This document shows positions 29,101-42,660 of a stretch of 64,000 nt of DNA, piece by piece; position 1 is the first letter of the stretch; each line of letters opens with the position of its first letter. The stretch is taken from the NCBI GenBank assembly GCA_949130485.1, contig OX422192.1, forward strand, positions 5,216,085 to 5,280,084, in the 5' to 3' direction. Under the pieces are notes generated by a model. That model saw only the letters and a list, made by a program, of their open reading frames with translations, was not told the origin of the DNA and made no database searches. A program made the position numbers and the translations under genes. Origin of the DNA: Agelas oroides. Its lineage: Eukaryota; Porifera; Demospongiae; Agelasida; Agelasidae.

Positions 29101-32100
29101 GAAGTCTTGTGGAGCTCGTTTAGGCCTGCTTAAGTACCACGAAAGATCGAGAAAGCCGTTTTCACCACTGTGGGGATCTTGTTAGGCCCGTGCCGTCCTG
29201 TTTAACTCGTAGGAAAGATCGAGAAAGCACTTTTTCCCACTGTGGAGTTACTGTGAAGCTCGTGCAGGCCTGTTTAAGTGGCAGGAAAGATCGAGAAAGC
29301 AGTTTTCACCACATTGGAGGTCCTGTGAAGTTGGTGCAGGGCTGTTTGAGAGCCAGGAAAGATCGCGAAAGCCGTTTTCACCACAGTGGAGGTTTTGTGA
29401 AGCTCGTGCAGGTCTGTTTAAATGACTGGAAAGATCGAGAAAGCCGTTTTCACCTCTGTGGAGGTCTTGTCAAGCTCGTGTAGGCCTGTTTAAGTGCCAG
29501 GGATGATTGAGAAAGCAGGTTTCACCACTGAGGAGGTTCTCTGAACCTCGTGTAGGCCGGTTTAGGTGTCAAGAAAGTTCGAGAAAGCACTTTTCACCAC
29601 TCAGGAGGTCCTGTGAAGCTGGTGCACGGCTGTTTAAGTGCCAGGAAAGGTCGAGAAAGCCGTTTTCACCACTGTGCAGATCTTGTGAATCTAGTGTACG
29701 CCTGCTTAAGTGTTGGGAAGGATCGAGAAAGCCGTTTTTACCACTGTGGAGGTCTTGTGATGCTCGTGTAGGGCTGCTTAAGTGCCCTGAGTGATCGAGA
29801 AAGCCGTTTTCAACATTGTTGGGGTCTTGTTAGGCCCGTTGCGGCCTGTTTAACTGGCTGGAATGATCGAGAAAGCAGGTTTCACCACTGAGGAGGTTCT
29901 CTGAAGCTCGTGCAGGCCTGTTGAGGTGTCAAGAAAGTACGAGAAAAAACACTTTTCACAACTGTGGAGGTCCAGTGAAGCTGGTGCAGGACTGTTTAAG
30001 TGCTAGGAAAGATCGAGAAAACTGTTTTCACTTCTGTGGAGGTCTTGTGAAGCTCGTGTAGGCCTGTTTAAGTGCCAGGAATTGTCGAGAAAGCCGTTTT
30101 CACCACTGTGGAGGTCTTGTGGAGCTCGTGTAGGCATGCTTAAGTACCACGAAAGATCGAGAAAGCCGTTTTTACCACTGTGGGGGTCTTGTTAGGCCCG
30201 TGCCGGCCTGTTTAACTGGCAGCAAAGATCGAGAAAGCACTTTTTACCACTGTGGAGTTACTGTGAAGCTCGTGCATGCTTGTTTAAGTGGCAGGAAAGA
30301 TCGAGAAAGCCGTTTTCACCACTGTGGAGGTCTTGTGAAGCTCGTGTAGGCCTGCTTAAGTACCAGGAAGGATCGAGAAACCCGTTTTCACCACTGTGGT
30401 GGTCTTGTTAGGCCCGTGCCGGCCTGTTTAACTGGCAGGAATGATCGAGAAAGCAGGTTTCACCACAGAGGAGGTTCTCTGAAGCTCGTGCAGGCCAGTT
30501 TAGGTGTCAAGAATGTTCGAGAAAGCACTTTACAACTCTGTGGAGGTCCCGTGAAGCTCGTGCAGGTCTGTTTAAGTGGCAGTAAAGATCGAGAAAGCCG
30601 TTTTCACAACTGTGGAGGTCTTGTGAAGCTCGTGTAGACCTGCTTAAGTGCCAGGAAAGATCGAGAAAGCCGTTTTCTCCACTGTGGAGGTCTTGTTAAG
30701 CTCGTGTAGGGCTGCTTAAGTGCCAGGAAGCATCGGGAAAGCCGTTTTCAACATTGTGGGGGTCTTGTTATGTCCGTGCCGGCCTGCTTAACTGGAAGGA
30801 ATGATCGAGAAAGCAGGTTTCACCACTGAGGAGGTTCTCTGAAGCTCGTGCAGGCTTGTTTAGGTGTCAAGAAAGTTCAAGAAAGCACTTTTCACCACTG
30901 TGGAGGTCCTGTAAAGCTGGTGCAGGGCTGTTTATATGCCATGAAAGATCGAGAAAGCCGTTTTCAACTCTGTGGAGGTCTTGTGAAGCTCGTGAAGGCC
31001 TGTTTAAGTTGCAGTAAAGAGCGAGAAAGCCGTTTTCACCTCTGTGGAGGTCTTGTGAAGCTCGTGAAGGCCTGTTTAAGTGCCAGGAAAGATCGAGAAA
31101 GCCGTTTTCACCCTTGTGGGGGTCTTGTTAGGCCCGTGCCGGCCTGTTTAACTGGCAGGAAACATCGAGAAAGCACTTTCCACCACATTGGAGGTCTTGT
31201 GAAGCTCGTGAAGGCCTGTTTAAGTGGCAGTAAAGATCGAGAAAGCCGTTTTCACCACAGTGGAGGTTTTGTGAAGCTCGTGCAGGTCTGTTTAAATGAC
31301 TGGAAAGATCGAGAAAGCCGTTTTCACCTCTGTGGAGGTCTTGTCAAGCTCGTGTAGACCTATTTAAGTGCCAGGATGATTGAGAAAGCAGGTTTCACCA
31401 CTGAGGAGGCCCTCTGACGCTCGTGCAGTCCTGTTTAAGTTGCAGGAAAATATCGAGAAAGCACTTTTCACCACTGAGGAGGTCCTGTGAAGCTGGTGCA
31501 GGGCTGTTTAAGTACCAGGAATGATCGAGAAAGCCGTTTGCACCACTGTTGAGGTCTTGTGAAGCTCGTGTAGGCCTGCTTAAGTGCCAGGAAAGATCGA
31601 GAAACCCGTTTTCACCACTGTGGGGGTCTTGTTAGGCCCGTGCCGGACTGGTTAACTTGCAGGAAAGATCGAGAAAGCTGCACCAGCTTCACAGGACCTC
31701 CACAGTGGACTGTTTAAGTGACGGGAATGATCTACAAATCAGTTTTCTCCACTGTGGGGGGACTGTGATGGTCGTGCAGGCCTGTTTAAGTGGTAGGAAT
31801 GATCGAGAAAGCCGTTTTCACCACAGTGGAGGTCTTGTGAAGCTCGTGCTGGTCTGTTTAAGTGCCAGGAAAGATCGAGAAAGCCGTTTTCACCACTTGT
31901 GAAGCTCGTGTAGACCTGCTTAAGTGACAGGAAAGATCGATAAAGCCGTTTTCACCACTGTGGGGGTCTTGTTACGCCGGTGCCGGCCTGGTTAACTGGC
32001 AGGAAAGATCGAGAAAGCTGCACCAGCTTCACAGGACCTCCACAGTGGACTGTTTAAGTGACGGGAAAGATCTACAAATCAGTTTTCTCAACTGTGGGGG

Positions 32101-35100
32101 GACTGTGATGCTCGTGCAGGCCTGTTTAAGTGGTAGGAAATATCGCACAAAGCAGTTTTCTTCACTGTGGAAGTCCAGTGAAGCTCATGCAGGTCTTTTT
32201 ATGTGCCAGGAATGACCGAGAAAGCCGTTTTCACCACAGTGGAGGTCTTGTGAAGCTCGTGCAGGTCTGTTTAAGTGCCAGGAAAGATCGAGAAAGCCGT
32301 TTTCACCTCTGTGGAGGTCTTGTGAAGCCCGTGAAAGCCGGTTTAAGTGGTAGGAATGTTCGAGAAAGCCGTTTTCACCACTGTGGAGGTCTTGTGAAGC
32401 TGGTGTACGCCTTCCTTAAGTGCTAGGAAAGATCGAGAAAGCCGTTTTCACCTCTGTGGAGGTCTTGTGAAGCCCGTGAAAGCCGGTTTAAGTGGTAGGA
32501 ATGATCGAGAAAGCCCTTTTCGCAACTGTGGAGGTCTTGTGAAGCTCGTGTAGGCCTTCCTTAAGTGCTAGGAAAGATCGAGAAAGCCGTTTTCACCACT
32601 GTGGGGATCTTGTTAGGCCAGTTCCGGCCTGTTTAACTGGCAGGAAAGTTCGAGAAAGAACTTTGCACCACAGTGGAGGTTTTGTGAAGCTCGTGCAGGT
32701 CTGTTTAAGTGCCTTGAAAGATCGAAAAAGGGGTTTTCACCTTTGTGGAGGTCTTGTGAAGTTCGTGTAGGACTGTTTAAGTGCCAGGGATGAATGAGAA
32801 AGCAGGTTTCACCACTTAGGAGGTTCTCTGAACCTCGTGTAGGCCTGTTTAGGTGTCAAGAAAGTTCGAGAAAGCACTTTTCACCACTGAGGAGGTCCTG
32901 TGAAGCTGGTGCAGGACTGTTTACGTGCAAGGAAAGATCGAGAAAGCCGTTTTCACCTCTGTGGAGGTCTTGTCAAGCTCGTGGCGGCCTGTTTAAGTGC
33001 CAGGAATGCTCGAGAAAGCCGTTTTCACCACAGTGGAGGTCTTGTGAAGCTCGTGTAGGCCTGCTTAGGTGCCCGCAGTGATCGAGAAAGCCGTTTTCAC
33101 CACTGTGGGGGTCTTGTTAGGCCCGTGCTGGCCTGTTTAACTGGCAGGAAAGATCGCGAAAGCACTTTTTACCACTGTGGAGTTACTGTCAAGCTCGTGC
33201 AGGCCTGTTTTAGTGGCAGGAAAGATCGAGATTGCAGTTTTCACCTCATTGGAGGTCCTGTGAAGCTGTTGCAGGGCTGTTTAAGTGCCAGGAAAGATCG
33301 TGAAAGCCGTTTTCTCACTAGTGGATGTCTTGTGAAGCTCGTGCAAGTCTGCTTAAGTGCCAGGAAAGATCGAGAAAGCCGTTTTCACTTCTGTGGAGGT
33401 CTTGTTAAGCTCGTGAAGGCCTGTTTAAGCTCCAGCAATGATCGAGAAAGCCGTTTTCACCACAGTGTAGGTCTTGTGAAGCTCGTGTAGGCCAGCTTAA
33501 GTGCCTGGAATGATCGAGAAAGCCGTTTTCACAACTGTGGGATCTTGTTAGGCCCGTGCCGGCCTGTTTAACTGGAAGGAAAGATCGAGAAAGCAATTTT
33601 CACCACATTGGAGGTCCTGTGAAGCTAGTGCAGGGCTGTTTAAGAGCCAGGAAAGATTGAGAAAGACGTTTTCACCTCTGTGGAAGTCTTGTGAAGCTCG
33701 TGAAGGCCTGTTTAGATGCCAGGACTGATCGAAAAAGCAGCTTTCACCACTGAGGAGGTCCTCTGAAGCTCGTGCAGTCCTGTTTAAGTGGCAGGAAAAT
33801 ATCGAGAAAGCACTTTTCACCACTGAGGAGGTCCTGTGAAGCTGGTGCAGGGCTGTTTAAGTACCAGAATGTTCGAGAAAGTTGTTTGCACCACTGTGGA
33901 GGTCTTGTGAAGCTCGTATAGGCCTGCTTATGTGCCAGGAAAGGTCGAGAAACCCGTTTTCACCTCTATGGAGGTCTTGTGAAGCTCGTGAAGGCATGTT
34001 TAAGTGCCCGGAATGATCAAGAAAGCCGTTTTCACCACTTGTGAAGCTCGTGTAGGCCTGCTTAAGTGCCAGGAAAGATCGATAAAGCCGTTTTCACCAC
34101 TGTGCGGGTCTTCTTAGGCCGGTGCCGGCCTGGTTAACTGGCAGGAAAGATCGAGAAAGCTGCACCAGCTTCACAGGACCTCCACAGTGGACTGTTTAAG
34201 TGACGGGAAAGATCTACAAATCAGTTTTCTCCACTGTGGGAGGACTGTGATGCTCGTGCAGGCCTGTTTAAGTGGTAGGAAAGTTCGCACAAAGCAGTTT
34301 TCTTCACAATGAAGGTCCAGTGAAGCTCATGCAGGTCTTTTTATGAGCCAGGAATGATCGAGAAAGCCGTTTTCACCACTGTTGCGATCTTGTGAAGCTC
34401 GTGCAGGACTGTTTAAGTGCCAGGAAACATCTACAAATCAGTTTTCTCCACTGTGGAGGGACTGTGAAGTTCGTGCAGGCCTGTTTAAGTGGTAGGAATG
34501 ATCGAGAAAGCCGTTTTAACCACTGTGGAGGTCTTGTGAAGCTGGTGTACGCCTGCTTAAGTGCCAGGAATGATCGAGAAAGCCGTTTACACCACTGTGT
34601 GGGTCTTGCTAGGCCCGTGCCGGCCTGCTTAACTGGCAGGAAAGTTCGAGAAAGCACTTTCCACCACATTGGAGGTCCTGTGAAGTTGGTGCAGGGCTGT
34701 TTGAGAGCAAGGAAAGATCGCGAAAGCCGTTTTCACCACAGTTGAGGTTTTGTGAAGCTCGTGCAGGTCTGTCTAAGTGCCTGGAAAGATCGAGAAAGCC
34801 GTTTTCACCTCTGTGGAGGTCTTGTGAAGCTAGTGTACGCCTGCTTAAGTGCCGGGAAGGATCGAGAAAGCCGTTTTCACCACTGTGGAGGTTTTGTGAA
34901 GCTCGTGTAGGCCTGCTTAAGTGCCAGAAAAGATCGAGAAAGCCGTTTTCACCACTGTGAGGGTCTTGTTAGGCCCGTGCCGGCCTGTTTAACTGGCGGG
35001 AAACATCGAGAAAGCACTTTCCACCACATTGGAGGTCCTGTGAAGTTAGTACAGGTCTGTTTGAGAGCAAGGAAAGTTCGCGAAAGCCGTTTGCACCACT

Positions 35101-38100
35101 GTGGAGGTCTTGTGAAGCTCGTGTAGGCCTGCTTAAGGGCCAGGAAAGATCGAGAAACCCGTTTTCACCACTGTGGGGGTCTTGTTAGCCCCGTACCGAC
35201 CTGTTTAACGGGCAGGAATGATGGAGAAAGCAGGTTTCACTACTGAGGGGGTCTTGTGAAGCTGGTGTAGGACTGCTTATGTGCCAGGAAAGATCGAGAA
35301 AGCCGTTTTCACCTCTATGGAGGTCTTGTGAAGCTCGTGAAGGCCTGTTTAAGTGCCCGGATTGATCAAGAAAGCCGTTTTCACCACTTGTGAAGCTCAT
35401 GTAGGCCTGCTTAAGTGCCAGGAAAGATCGAGAAAGCATTTTCCACCACATTGGAGGGCCTGTGAAGTTGGTGCAGGGCTGTTTGAGAGCAAGGGAAGAT
35501 CGCGAAAGCCGTTTGAACCACAGTGGAGGTTTTGTGAAGCTCGTGCAGGTCTGTCTAAGTGTCTGGAAAGATCGAGAAAGCCGTTTTCATCTCTGTGGAG
35601 GTCTTGTGAAGCTCGTGTAGGCCTGTTTAAGTGCCAGGGATGATTGAGAAAGCAGGTTTCACCACTGAGGAGGTTCTCTGAACCTCGTGTAGGCCTGTTT
35701 AGGTGTCAAGAATGTTCGAGAAAGCACTTTTCACCACATTGGAGGGCCTGTGAAGCTGGTGCAGGGCTGTTTAAGAGCCAGGAAAGATCGAGAAAGCCGT
35801 TTTCACCTCTGTGGAAGTCTTGTGAAGCTCGTGAAGGCCTGTTTAAGTTCCAGGACTGATCGAGGAAGCAGGTTTCACCACTGAGGAGGTCCTCTGAAGC
35901 TCGTGCAGCCCTGTTTAAGTGGCAGGAAAATAACGAGAAAGCACTTTTCACCACCGAGGAGGTCCTATGAAGCTGGTGCAGGGCTGTTTAAGTACCAGGA
36001 ACGATCGAGAAACCCGTTTTCACCACTGTGGGTGTCTTGTTAGCCCCGTACCGGCCAGTTTAAAGGGCAGGAATGATCGAGAAAGCAGGTTTCACCACTC
36101 AGGAGGTCTTGTGTAGCTCGTGTTGGCCGTGCCAGGAAAGATCGAGAAAGCTCTTTTCACCACTGTGGAGGTCTTGTGAAACTCGTGTACGCCTGCTTAA
36201 GTGCCAGGAAGGATCGAGAACGCCGTTTTCACCACTGTGGGGGTCTTGTTAGGACCGTGCCGATCTTTTTAACTGGCAGGAATGATCGAGAAAGCAAGTT
36301 TCACCACAGAGGAGGTTCTCTGAAGCTCGTGCAGGCCAGTTAGGTGTCAAGAAAGTGCAAGAAAGCACTTTTCACCACTGTGGAAGTCCCATGAAGCTCG
36401 TGAGGTCTGTTTAAGTGTCAGTAAAGATCGAGAAAGCCGTTTTCACCTCTGTGGAGATCTTGTGAAGCTCGTGAAGACCTGTTTAAGTGCCAGGAATGAT
36501 CCAGAAAGCCTTTTTCACAACTGTGGAGGTCTTTTGAAGCTCGTGTAGGCCTGCTTATGTGCCAGGAAAGATCGAGAAAGCCGTTTTCACCACTGCGGTT
36601 AGGCCCGTGCCGGTCTGTTTAATTGGCAGGAAAGATCCAGAAAGCACTTTTAACCACAGTGGAGTTACTGTGAAGCTCGTGCAGGCCCGTTTAAGTGGCA
36701 GGAAAGATCAAGAAAGCAGGTTTCACCACATTGGAGGTCCTGTGAAGCTGGTGCAGGGCTGTTTAAATGCCAGGAAAGATCGCGAAAGCCGTTTTCTCCA
36801 CAGTGCAGGTCCTGTGAAGCTCGTGCAGGTCTGCTTAAGTGCCAGGAAAGATCGAGAAAGCCGTTTTCACCACTGTGGGGGTCTTGTTAGGCCCGTGCCG
36901 GCCTGTTTAACTGGCAGGAAAGATCGAGAAAGCACTTTCTACCACTGTTGACTTACTGTGAAACTCGTGCAGGCGTGTTTAAGTGGCAGGAAAGATCGAG
37001 ATTGTAGTTTTCACCGCATTGGAAGTCCTGTGAAGTTGGTGCAGGGATGTTTAAGTGCCAGGAAAGATCGCGAAAACCGTTTTCTCCACAGTGGAGGTCT
37101 TGTGAAGCTCGTGTAGGTCTACTTAAGTGCCAGGAAAGATCGAGAAAGCCGTTTTCACCTCTGTGGAGGTCTTGTCAAGCTCGTGAAGGCCGGTTTAAGT
37201 GCCAGGAATGATCGACAAAGCCGTTTTCACCACTGTGAAGGTCTTGTGAAGATAGTGTACGCGTGCTTAAGTGCCAGGAATGATCTAGAAAGCCGTTTCC
37301 TCCACTGTGGAAGTCTTGTTAAGCTCGTGTAGGGCTGCTTAAGTGCCAGGAAGGATCGAGAAAGCCGTTTCAAGACTGTGGGGGTCCTGTTAGGTCCATG
37401 CCGGCCTGTTTAACTGGCAGGAATGATCGAGAAAGCAGTTTTCACCACTGTGGAGGTCCTGTGAAGCTGGTGCAGGGCTGTTTAATTCCCATGAAAGATC
37501 GAGAGAGTCGTTTTCACCTCTGTGGAGGTCTTGTGAAGCTCGTGAAGACCTGTTTAAGGGGCAGGAAAGATCGAGAAAGCCGTTTTCACCACTGTGGGGG
37601 TCTTGTTTGGCCCGTGCCGGCCTGTTTAACTGGCAGGAAAGATCGAGAAAGCACTTTCCACCACATTGCAGGTCCTGTGAAGTTGGTGCAGGGCTGTTTG
37701 AGAGCAAGGAAAGATCGCGAAAGCCGTTTTCACCACAGTGGAGGTTTTGTGAAGCTCGTGCTGGTCTGTCTAAGTGCCTGGAAAGATCGAGAAAGCCGTT
37801 TTCACCTCTGTGGAGGTCTTGTGAAGCTCGTGTAGGCCGGTTTAAGAGCCAGAGATGATTGAGAAAGCAGGTTTCACCACTGAGGAGGTTCTCTGAACCT
37901 CGTGTAGGCCTGTTTAGGTGTCAAGAATGTTCGAGAAAGCACTTTTCACCACATTGGAGGTCCTGTGAAGCTAGTGCAGGGCTGTTTAAGAGCCAGGAAA
38001 GATCGAGAAAGCCGTTTTCACCTCTGTGGAAGTCTTGTGAAGCTCGTAAAGGCCTGTTTAAGTTCCAGGACTGATCGATAAAGCAGGTTTCACCACTGAG

Positions 38101-39627
38101 GAGGTCTTCTGAAGCTCGTGCAATCCTGTGTAAGTGGCAGGACAATATCGAGAAAGCAGTTTTCACCACATTGGAGGTCCTGTGAAGCTGGTGCAGGGCT
38201 GTTTAAGTACCAGGAATGATCGAGAAAGCCGTTTGCACCACTGTGGAGGTCTTGTGAAGCTCGTGCAGGTCTGTTTAAGTGCCAGTAATGATCGAGAAAG
38301 CCGTTTTTACCTCTGTGGAGGTCTTGTGAAGCTCGTGAAGGCCTGTTTAAGTGCCAGGAAATATCGAGAAAGCCGTTTTCACCACTGTTGGTGTCTTGTT
38401 AGGCCCGTGCCGGCCTGTTTAACTGGCAGGAAAGATCGAGAAAGCAATTTCCACCACATTGGAGGTCCTGTGAAGTTGGTGCAGGGCTGTTTGAAAGCAA
38501 AGAAAGATCGCGAAAGCCGTTTTCTCCACAATGGAGATTTTGTGAAGCTCGTGCAGGTCTGTTTAAGTGCCTAGAAAGATCGAGAAAGCCGTTTTCACCT
38601 CTGTGGAGGTCTTGTGAAGTTCGTGCAGGCCTGTGTAAGTACCATGGATGATTGAGAAAGCAGGTTTCACCACAGAGGAGGTTCTCTGAACCTCGTGTAG
38701 GCCTGTTTAGGTGTCAAGATAGTTCGACTAAGCACTTTTCACCACAGAGGAGGTCCTGTGAAGCTTGTGCAGGGCCGTTTAAGTGCCAGGAAATCTCGAG
38801 AAAGCCGTTTTCACCACTGTGGGGGTCTTGTTAGCCCCGTACAGGACTGTTTAACGGGCTGGAATGATCGAGAAAGCAGGTTTCACCACTTAGGAGATCT
38901 TGTGAAGCTCGTGTAGGCCTGCTTATGTGCCAGGAAAGATCGAGAAAGCCGTTTTCACCTCTATGGAGGTCTTGTGAAGCTCGTGAAAGCCTGTTTAAGT
39001 GCCCGGAATGATCAAGAAAGCCGTTTTCACCACTTGTGAAGCTCGTGTAGGCCTGCTTAAGTGCCAGGAAAGATCGATAAAGCCGTTTTAACCACTGTGG
39101 GGGTCTTGTTAGGACCGTGCCGGCCTGGTTAACTGGCAGGAAAGATCGAGAAAGCTGCACCAGGTTCACAGGACCTCCGCAGTGGACTGTTTAAGTGACG
39201 GGAAAGATCTACTAACCAGTTTTCTCCACTGTGGGGGGACTGTGATGCTCGTGCAGGCCTGTTTACGTGGTAGGAAAGATCGCACAAAGCAGTTTTCTTC
39301 ACTGTGGAGGTCTAGTGAAGCTCATGCAAGTCTTTTAATGTGCCAGGAAAGATCGAGAAAGCCGTTTTAACCTCTGTGGAGGTCTTGTGAAGCTCTTGAA
39401 GGCCTGTTTAAGTGCCAGGAAAGATCGAGTAAGCCGTTTTCACCACTGTTGGGGTCTTCTTAGATCCTTTCCGGTCTGTTAAACTGGCAGGAAAGTTCGA
39501 GAAAGCACTTTTCATCACATTGGAGGTCCTGTGAAGCTGGTGCAGGGCTGTTTGAGAGCCAGGAAAGATCGCGAAAGCCGTTTTCACCACAGTGGAGGAT
39601 TTGTGAAGCTCGTGCAGGTCTGTTTAA
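26133..39627 (+). repeat. 72-bp satellite, block 3
   Basis: 13.5 kb of continuous satellite in the same orientation. Segmental duplications within the block include about 28,104-28,600 repeated 5,283 bp further on (about 33,387-33,890), and about 26,940-27,500 repeated 2,214 bp further on. The block holds six of the micro-inverted units. It ends at the TTAA target of the piggyBac-type MITE. Confidence 0.96.
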
Positions 39628-40133
39628 CCCTTTACCAACCAATGACGCCATATGGCGTCGTCAGATTTTGGCAGCATGTTATCAGTTGGCGCAATCCGTT
39701 TTGAAGATAGGCTGTGCGCTAGCAGAAAGGGTGGGACAGGGGGAGGTGGGTGGGTGCACCGCTCTGGCTGACAGTGCATGGCGGCGGTTGCAGCTGCCTG
39801 TAGAAAAGCCTTGTCAATGCCGGGTGGGCTATTTGTCTGCTTTCTTGGACAAACGGGCTTAGAAAACGCTCCTTTCACCGTGTAGGGACTCCATTTCTGG
39901 CATTTTAGGCAGCTTTTAGTCCGAAGGAGCGTTCTCTGGTTGGAGGGCCCTGACTATTGAACGCTCGCTAATGAGTGGGTGTGTCCAAGGTCATGAACCT
40001 ACAGACAATGTGTCAATAAAGCTTTGAGTCAAGTTTCCAGTGCTAGCTCCAAGCAGATGTGAAAATACGGACCATGGAAAGTATCCATAGCCTAATAAAC
40101 ACTTCCAGTAAATAGCCTACGGTTGTTAAAGAG
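39628..40133. mobile_element. piggyBac-type MITE, 506 bp, TTAA duplication
   Basis: TTAA lies at 39624-39627 and again at 40134-40137. With one copy removed the satellite unit is perfectly restored (CTGTTTAAGTGCCTGG). The ends are CCCTTTACCAACC and, on the other strand, CTCTTTAACAACC, i.e. 13-bp inverted repeats with two mismatches. A 16-bp perfect palindrome GACGCCATATGGCGTC lies just inside the left end. No transposase frame is present. TTAA targeting and CCC-like ends are the hallmarks of piggyBac elements. Confidence 0.93.
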
Positions 40134-40433
40134 TTAAGTGCCTGGAAAGATCGAGATAGCCGTTTTCACCTCTGTGGAGGTCTTGTGAAGCTCGTGTAAG
40201 CCTGTTTAAGTGCCAGGGATGATTGAGAAAGCAGGTTTCACCACTTAGGAGGTTCTCTGAACCTGGTGTAGGCCTGTTTAGGCGTCAAGAAAGTTCGAGA
40301 AAGCACTTTTCAACACTGAGGAGGTCCTGTGAAGCTGGTGCAGGGCTGTTTATGTGCAAGGAAAGATCGAGAAAGCCGTTTTCACTTCTGTGGAGGTCTT
40401 GTCAAGCTCGCGGAGGCCTGTTTAAGTGCAAGG

Positions 40434-41443
40434 AATGATCGAGAAAGCCGTTTTCACCACCGTGGAGGTCTTGTGAAGCTCGTGTAGGCCTGCTTAAGTG
40501 CCAAGAGTGATCGAGAAAGCCGTTTTCACCACAGGATAGGTTTTGTGAAGCTCGTGTAGGCCTGCTTAAGTGCCACGAAAGATCGAAAAAACCCTTTTCA
40601 CCACCGTGGGTGTCTTGTTAGGTCCGTGCTGGCCTGTTTAACTGACAGGAAAGATCGAGAAAGCACGTTTTACCACTGTGGAGTTACTGTGCAGCTCGTG
40701 CAGGCCTGTTTAAGTGGTAGGAAATATCGCACAAAGCAGTTTTCTTCACTGTGGAGGTCCAGTGAAGCTCATGCAGGTATTTTTATGTGCCAGGAATAAT
40801 CGAGAAAGTCGTTTTCACCACAGTGGAGGTCTTGTGAAGCTCGTGCAGGTCTATTTAAGTGCCAGGAAAGATCTAGAAAGCCGTTTTCACCTCTGTGGAG
40901 GTCTTGTGAAGCTCTTGAATGCCTGTTTAAGTGCCAGGAATGATCGAGAAAGCCGTTTTCACCACTGTGGAGGTCTTGTGAAGCTCGTGTAGGCCTGCTT
41001 AAGTGCCAAGAGTGATCGAGAAAGCCGTTTTCACCACAGGATAGGTTTTGTGAAGCTCGTGTAGGCCTGCTTAAGTGCCACGAAAGATCGAAAAAACCCT
41101 TTTCACCACCGTGGGTGTCTTGTTAGGTCCGTGCTGGCCTGTTTAACTGACAGGAAAGATCGAGAAAGCACGTTTTACCACTGTGGAGTTACTGTGCAGC
41201 TCGTGCAGGCCTGTTTAAGTGGTAGGAAATATCGCACAAAGCAGTTTTCTTCACTGTGGAGGTCCAGTGAAGCTCATGCAGATATTTTTATGTGCCAGGA
41301 ATAATCGAGAAAGTCGTTTTCACCACAGTGGAGGTCTTGTGAAGCTCGTGCAGGTCTATTTAAGTGCCAGGAAAGATCTAGAAAGCCGTTTTCACCTCTG
41401 TGGAGGTCTTGTGAAGCTCTTGAATGCCTGTTTAAGTGCCAGG
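40434..41443 (+). repeat. 505-bp higher-order repeat, two copies
   Basis: 40,434-40,938 and 40,939-41,443 are nearly identical, including private variants such as GTGCCAAGAGTGATCGAG, CACCACAGGATAGGTTTT and GATCGAAAAAACCCTTTTC. The period 505 equals seven 72-bp units plus one base. Confidence 0.9.
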
Positions 41444-42660
41444 AATGATCGAGAAAGCCGTTTTCACCACTGTGGAGGTCTTGTGAAGCTGGTGTACGCC
41501 GGCTTAAGTGCCAGGAATGATGGAGAAAGCCGTTTTCGTCACTGTGGAGGTCCTGTGAAGCTCGTGCAGGTCTGTTTAAGTGCCAGGAAAGATCGGGAAA
41601 GCCGTTTTTACCTCTGTGGAGGTCTTGTGAAGCTCTTGAATGCCTGTTTAAGTGCCAGGAATGATCGAGAAAGCCGTTTTCACCACTGTGGAGGTCTTGT
41701 GAAGCTGGTTTACGCCTGCTTAAGTTCCAGGAATGACGGAGAAAGCCGTTTTAGTCACTGTGGAGGTCTTGTGAAACTCGTGTAGGCCTGCTTAAGTGCC
41801 AGGAAAGATCGAGAAAGCCGTTTTCACCACTGTTGTGTGTCTTGTTAGGCCCGTTCCTGCCTGTTTAACTCGCAGGAAGGTTCGAGAAAACACTTTTCAC
41901 CACATTGGAGGTCCTGTGAAGCTGGTGCAGGGCTGTTTGAGAGCCAGGAAAGATCGCGAAAGCCGTTCTCACCACAGTGGAGGGTTTGTGAAGCTCGTGC
42001 AGGTCTCTTTACGTGCCAGGAAAGATCGCGAAATCCGTTTTCACCTCTGTGGAGGTTTTGTGAAGCTCATGTAGGCCTGTTTAAGTGCCAGGGATGATTG
42101 AGAAAGCAGGTTTCACCACTTAGGAGGTTCTCTGAACCTGGTGTAGGCCTGTTTAGGCATCAAGAAAGTTCGAGAAAGCACTTTTCACCACTGAGGAGGT
42201 CCTGTGAAGCTGTTGAAGGGCAGTTTACGTGCAAGGAAAGATCGAGAAAGCCGTTTTCACCTCTGTGGAGGTCTTCTCAAGCTCGTGGAGGCCTGTTTAA
42301 GTGCAAGGAATGGTCAAGAAAGCCGTTTCCACCACAGTGGAGGTCTTGTGAAGCTCGTGTAGGCCTGCTTAAGTGCCCAGAGTGATCGGGAAAGCCGTTT
42401 TCACCACAGTGGAGGTCTTGTGAAGCTCGTGTAGGCCTGCTTAAGTACCACGAAAGATCGAGAAAGCCGTTTTCACCACTGTGGGGGTCTTGTTACGCCG
42501 GTGCTGGCCTGTTTAACTGGCAGGAAAGATCGAGAAAGCACTTTTCACCACTGTGGAGTTACTGTGAAGCTCGTGCAGGCCTGTTTAAGTGGCAGGAAAG
42601 TTCGAGAAAGCAGTTTTCACCACATTGGAGGTCCTGTGAAGCTGGTGCAGGGCTGTTGAA

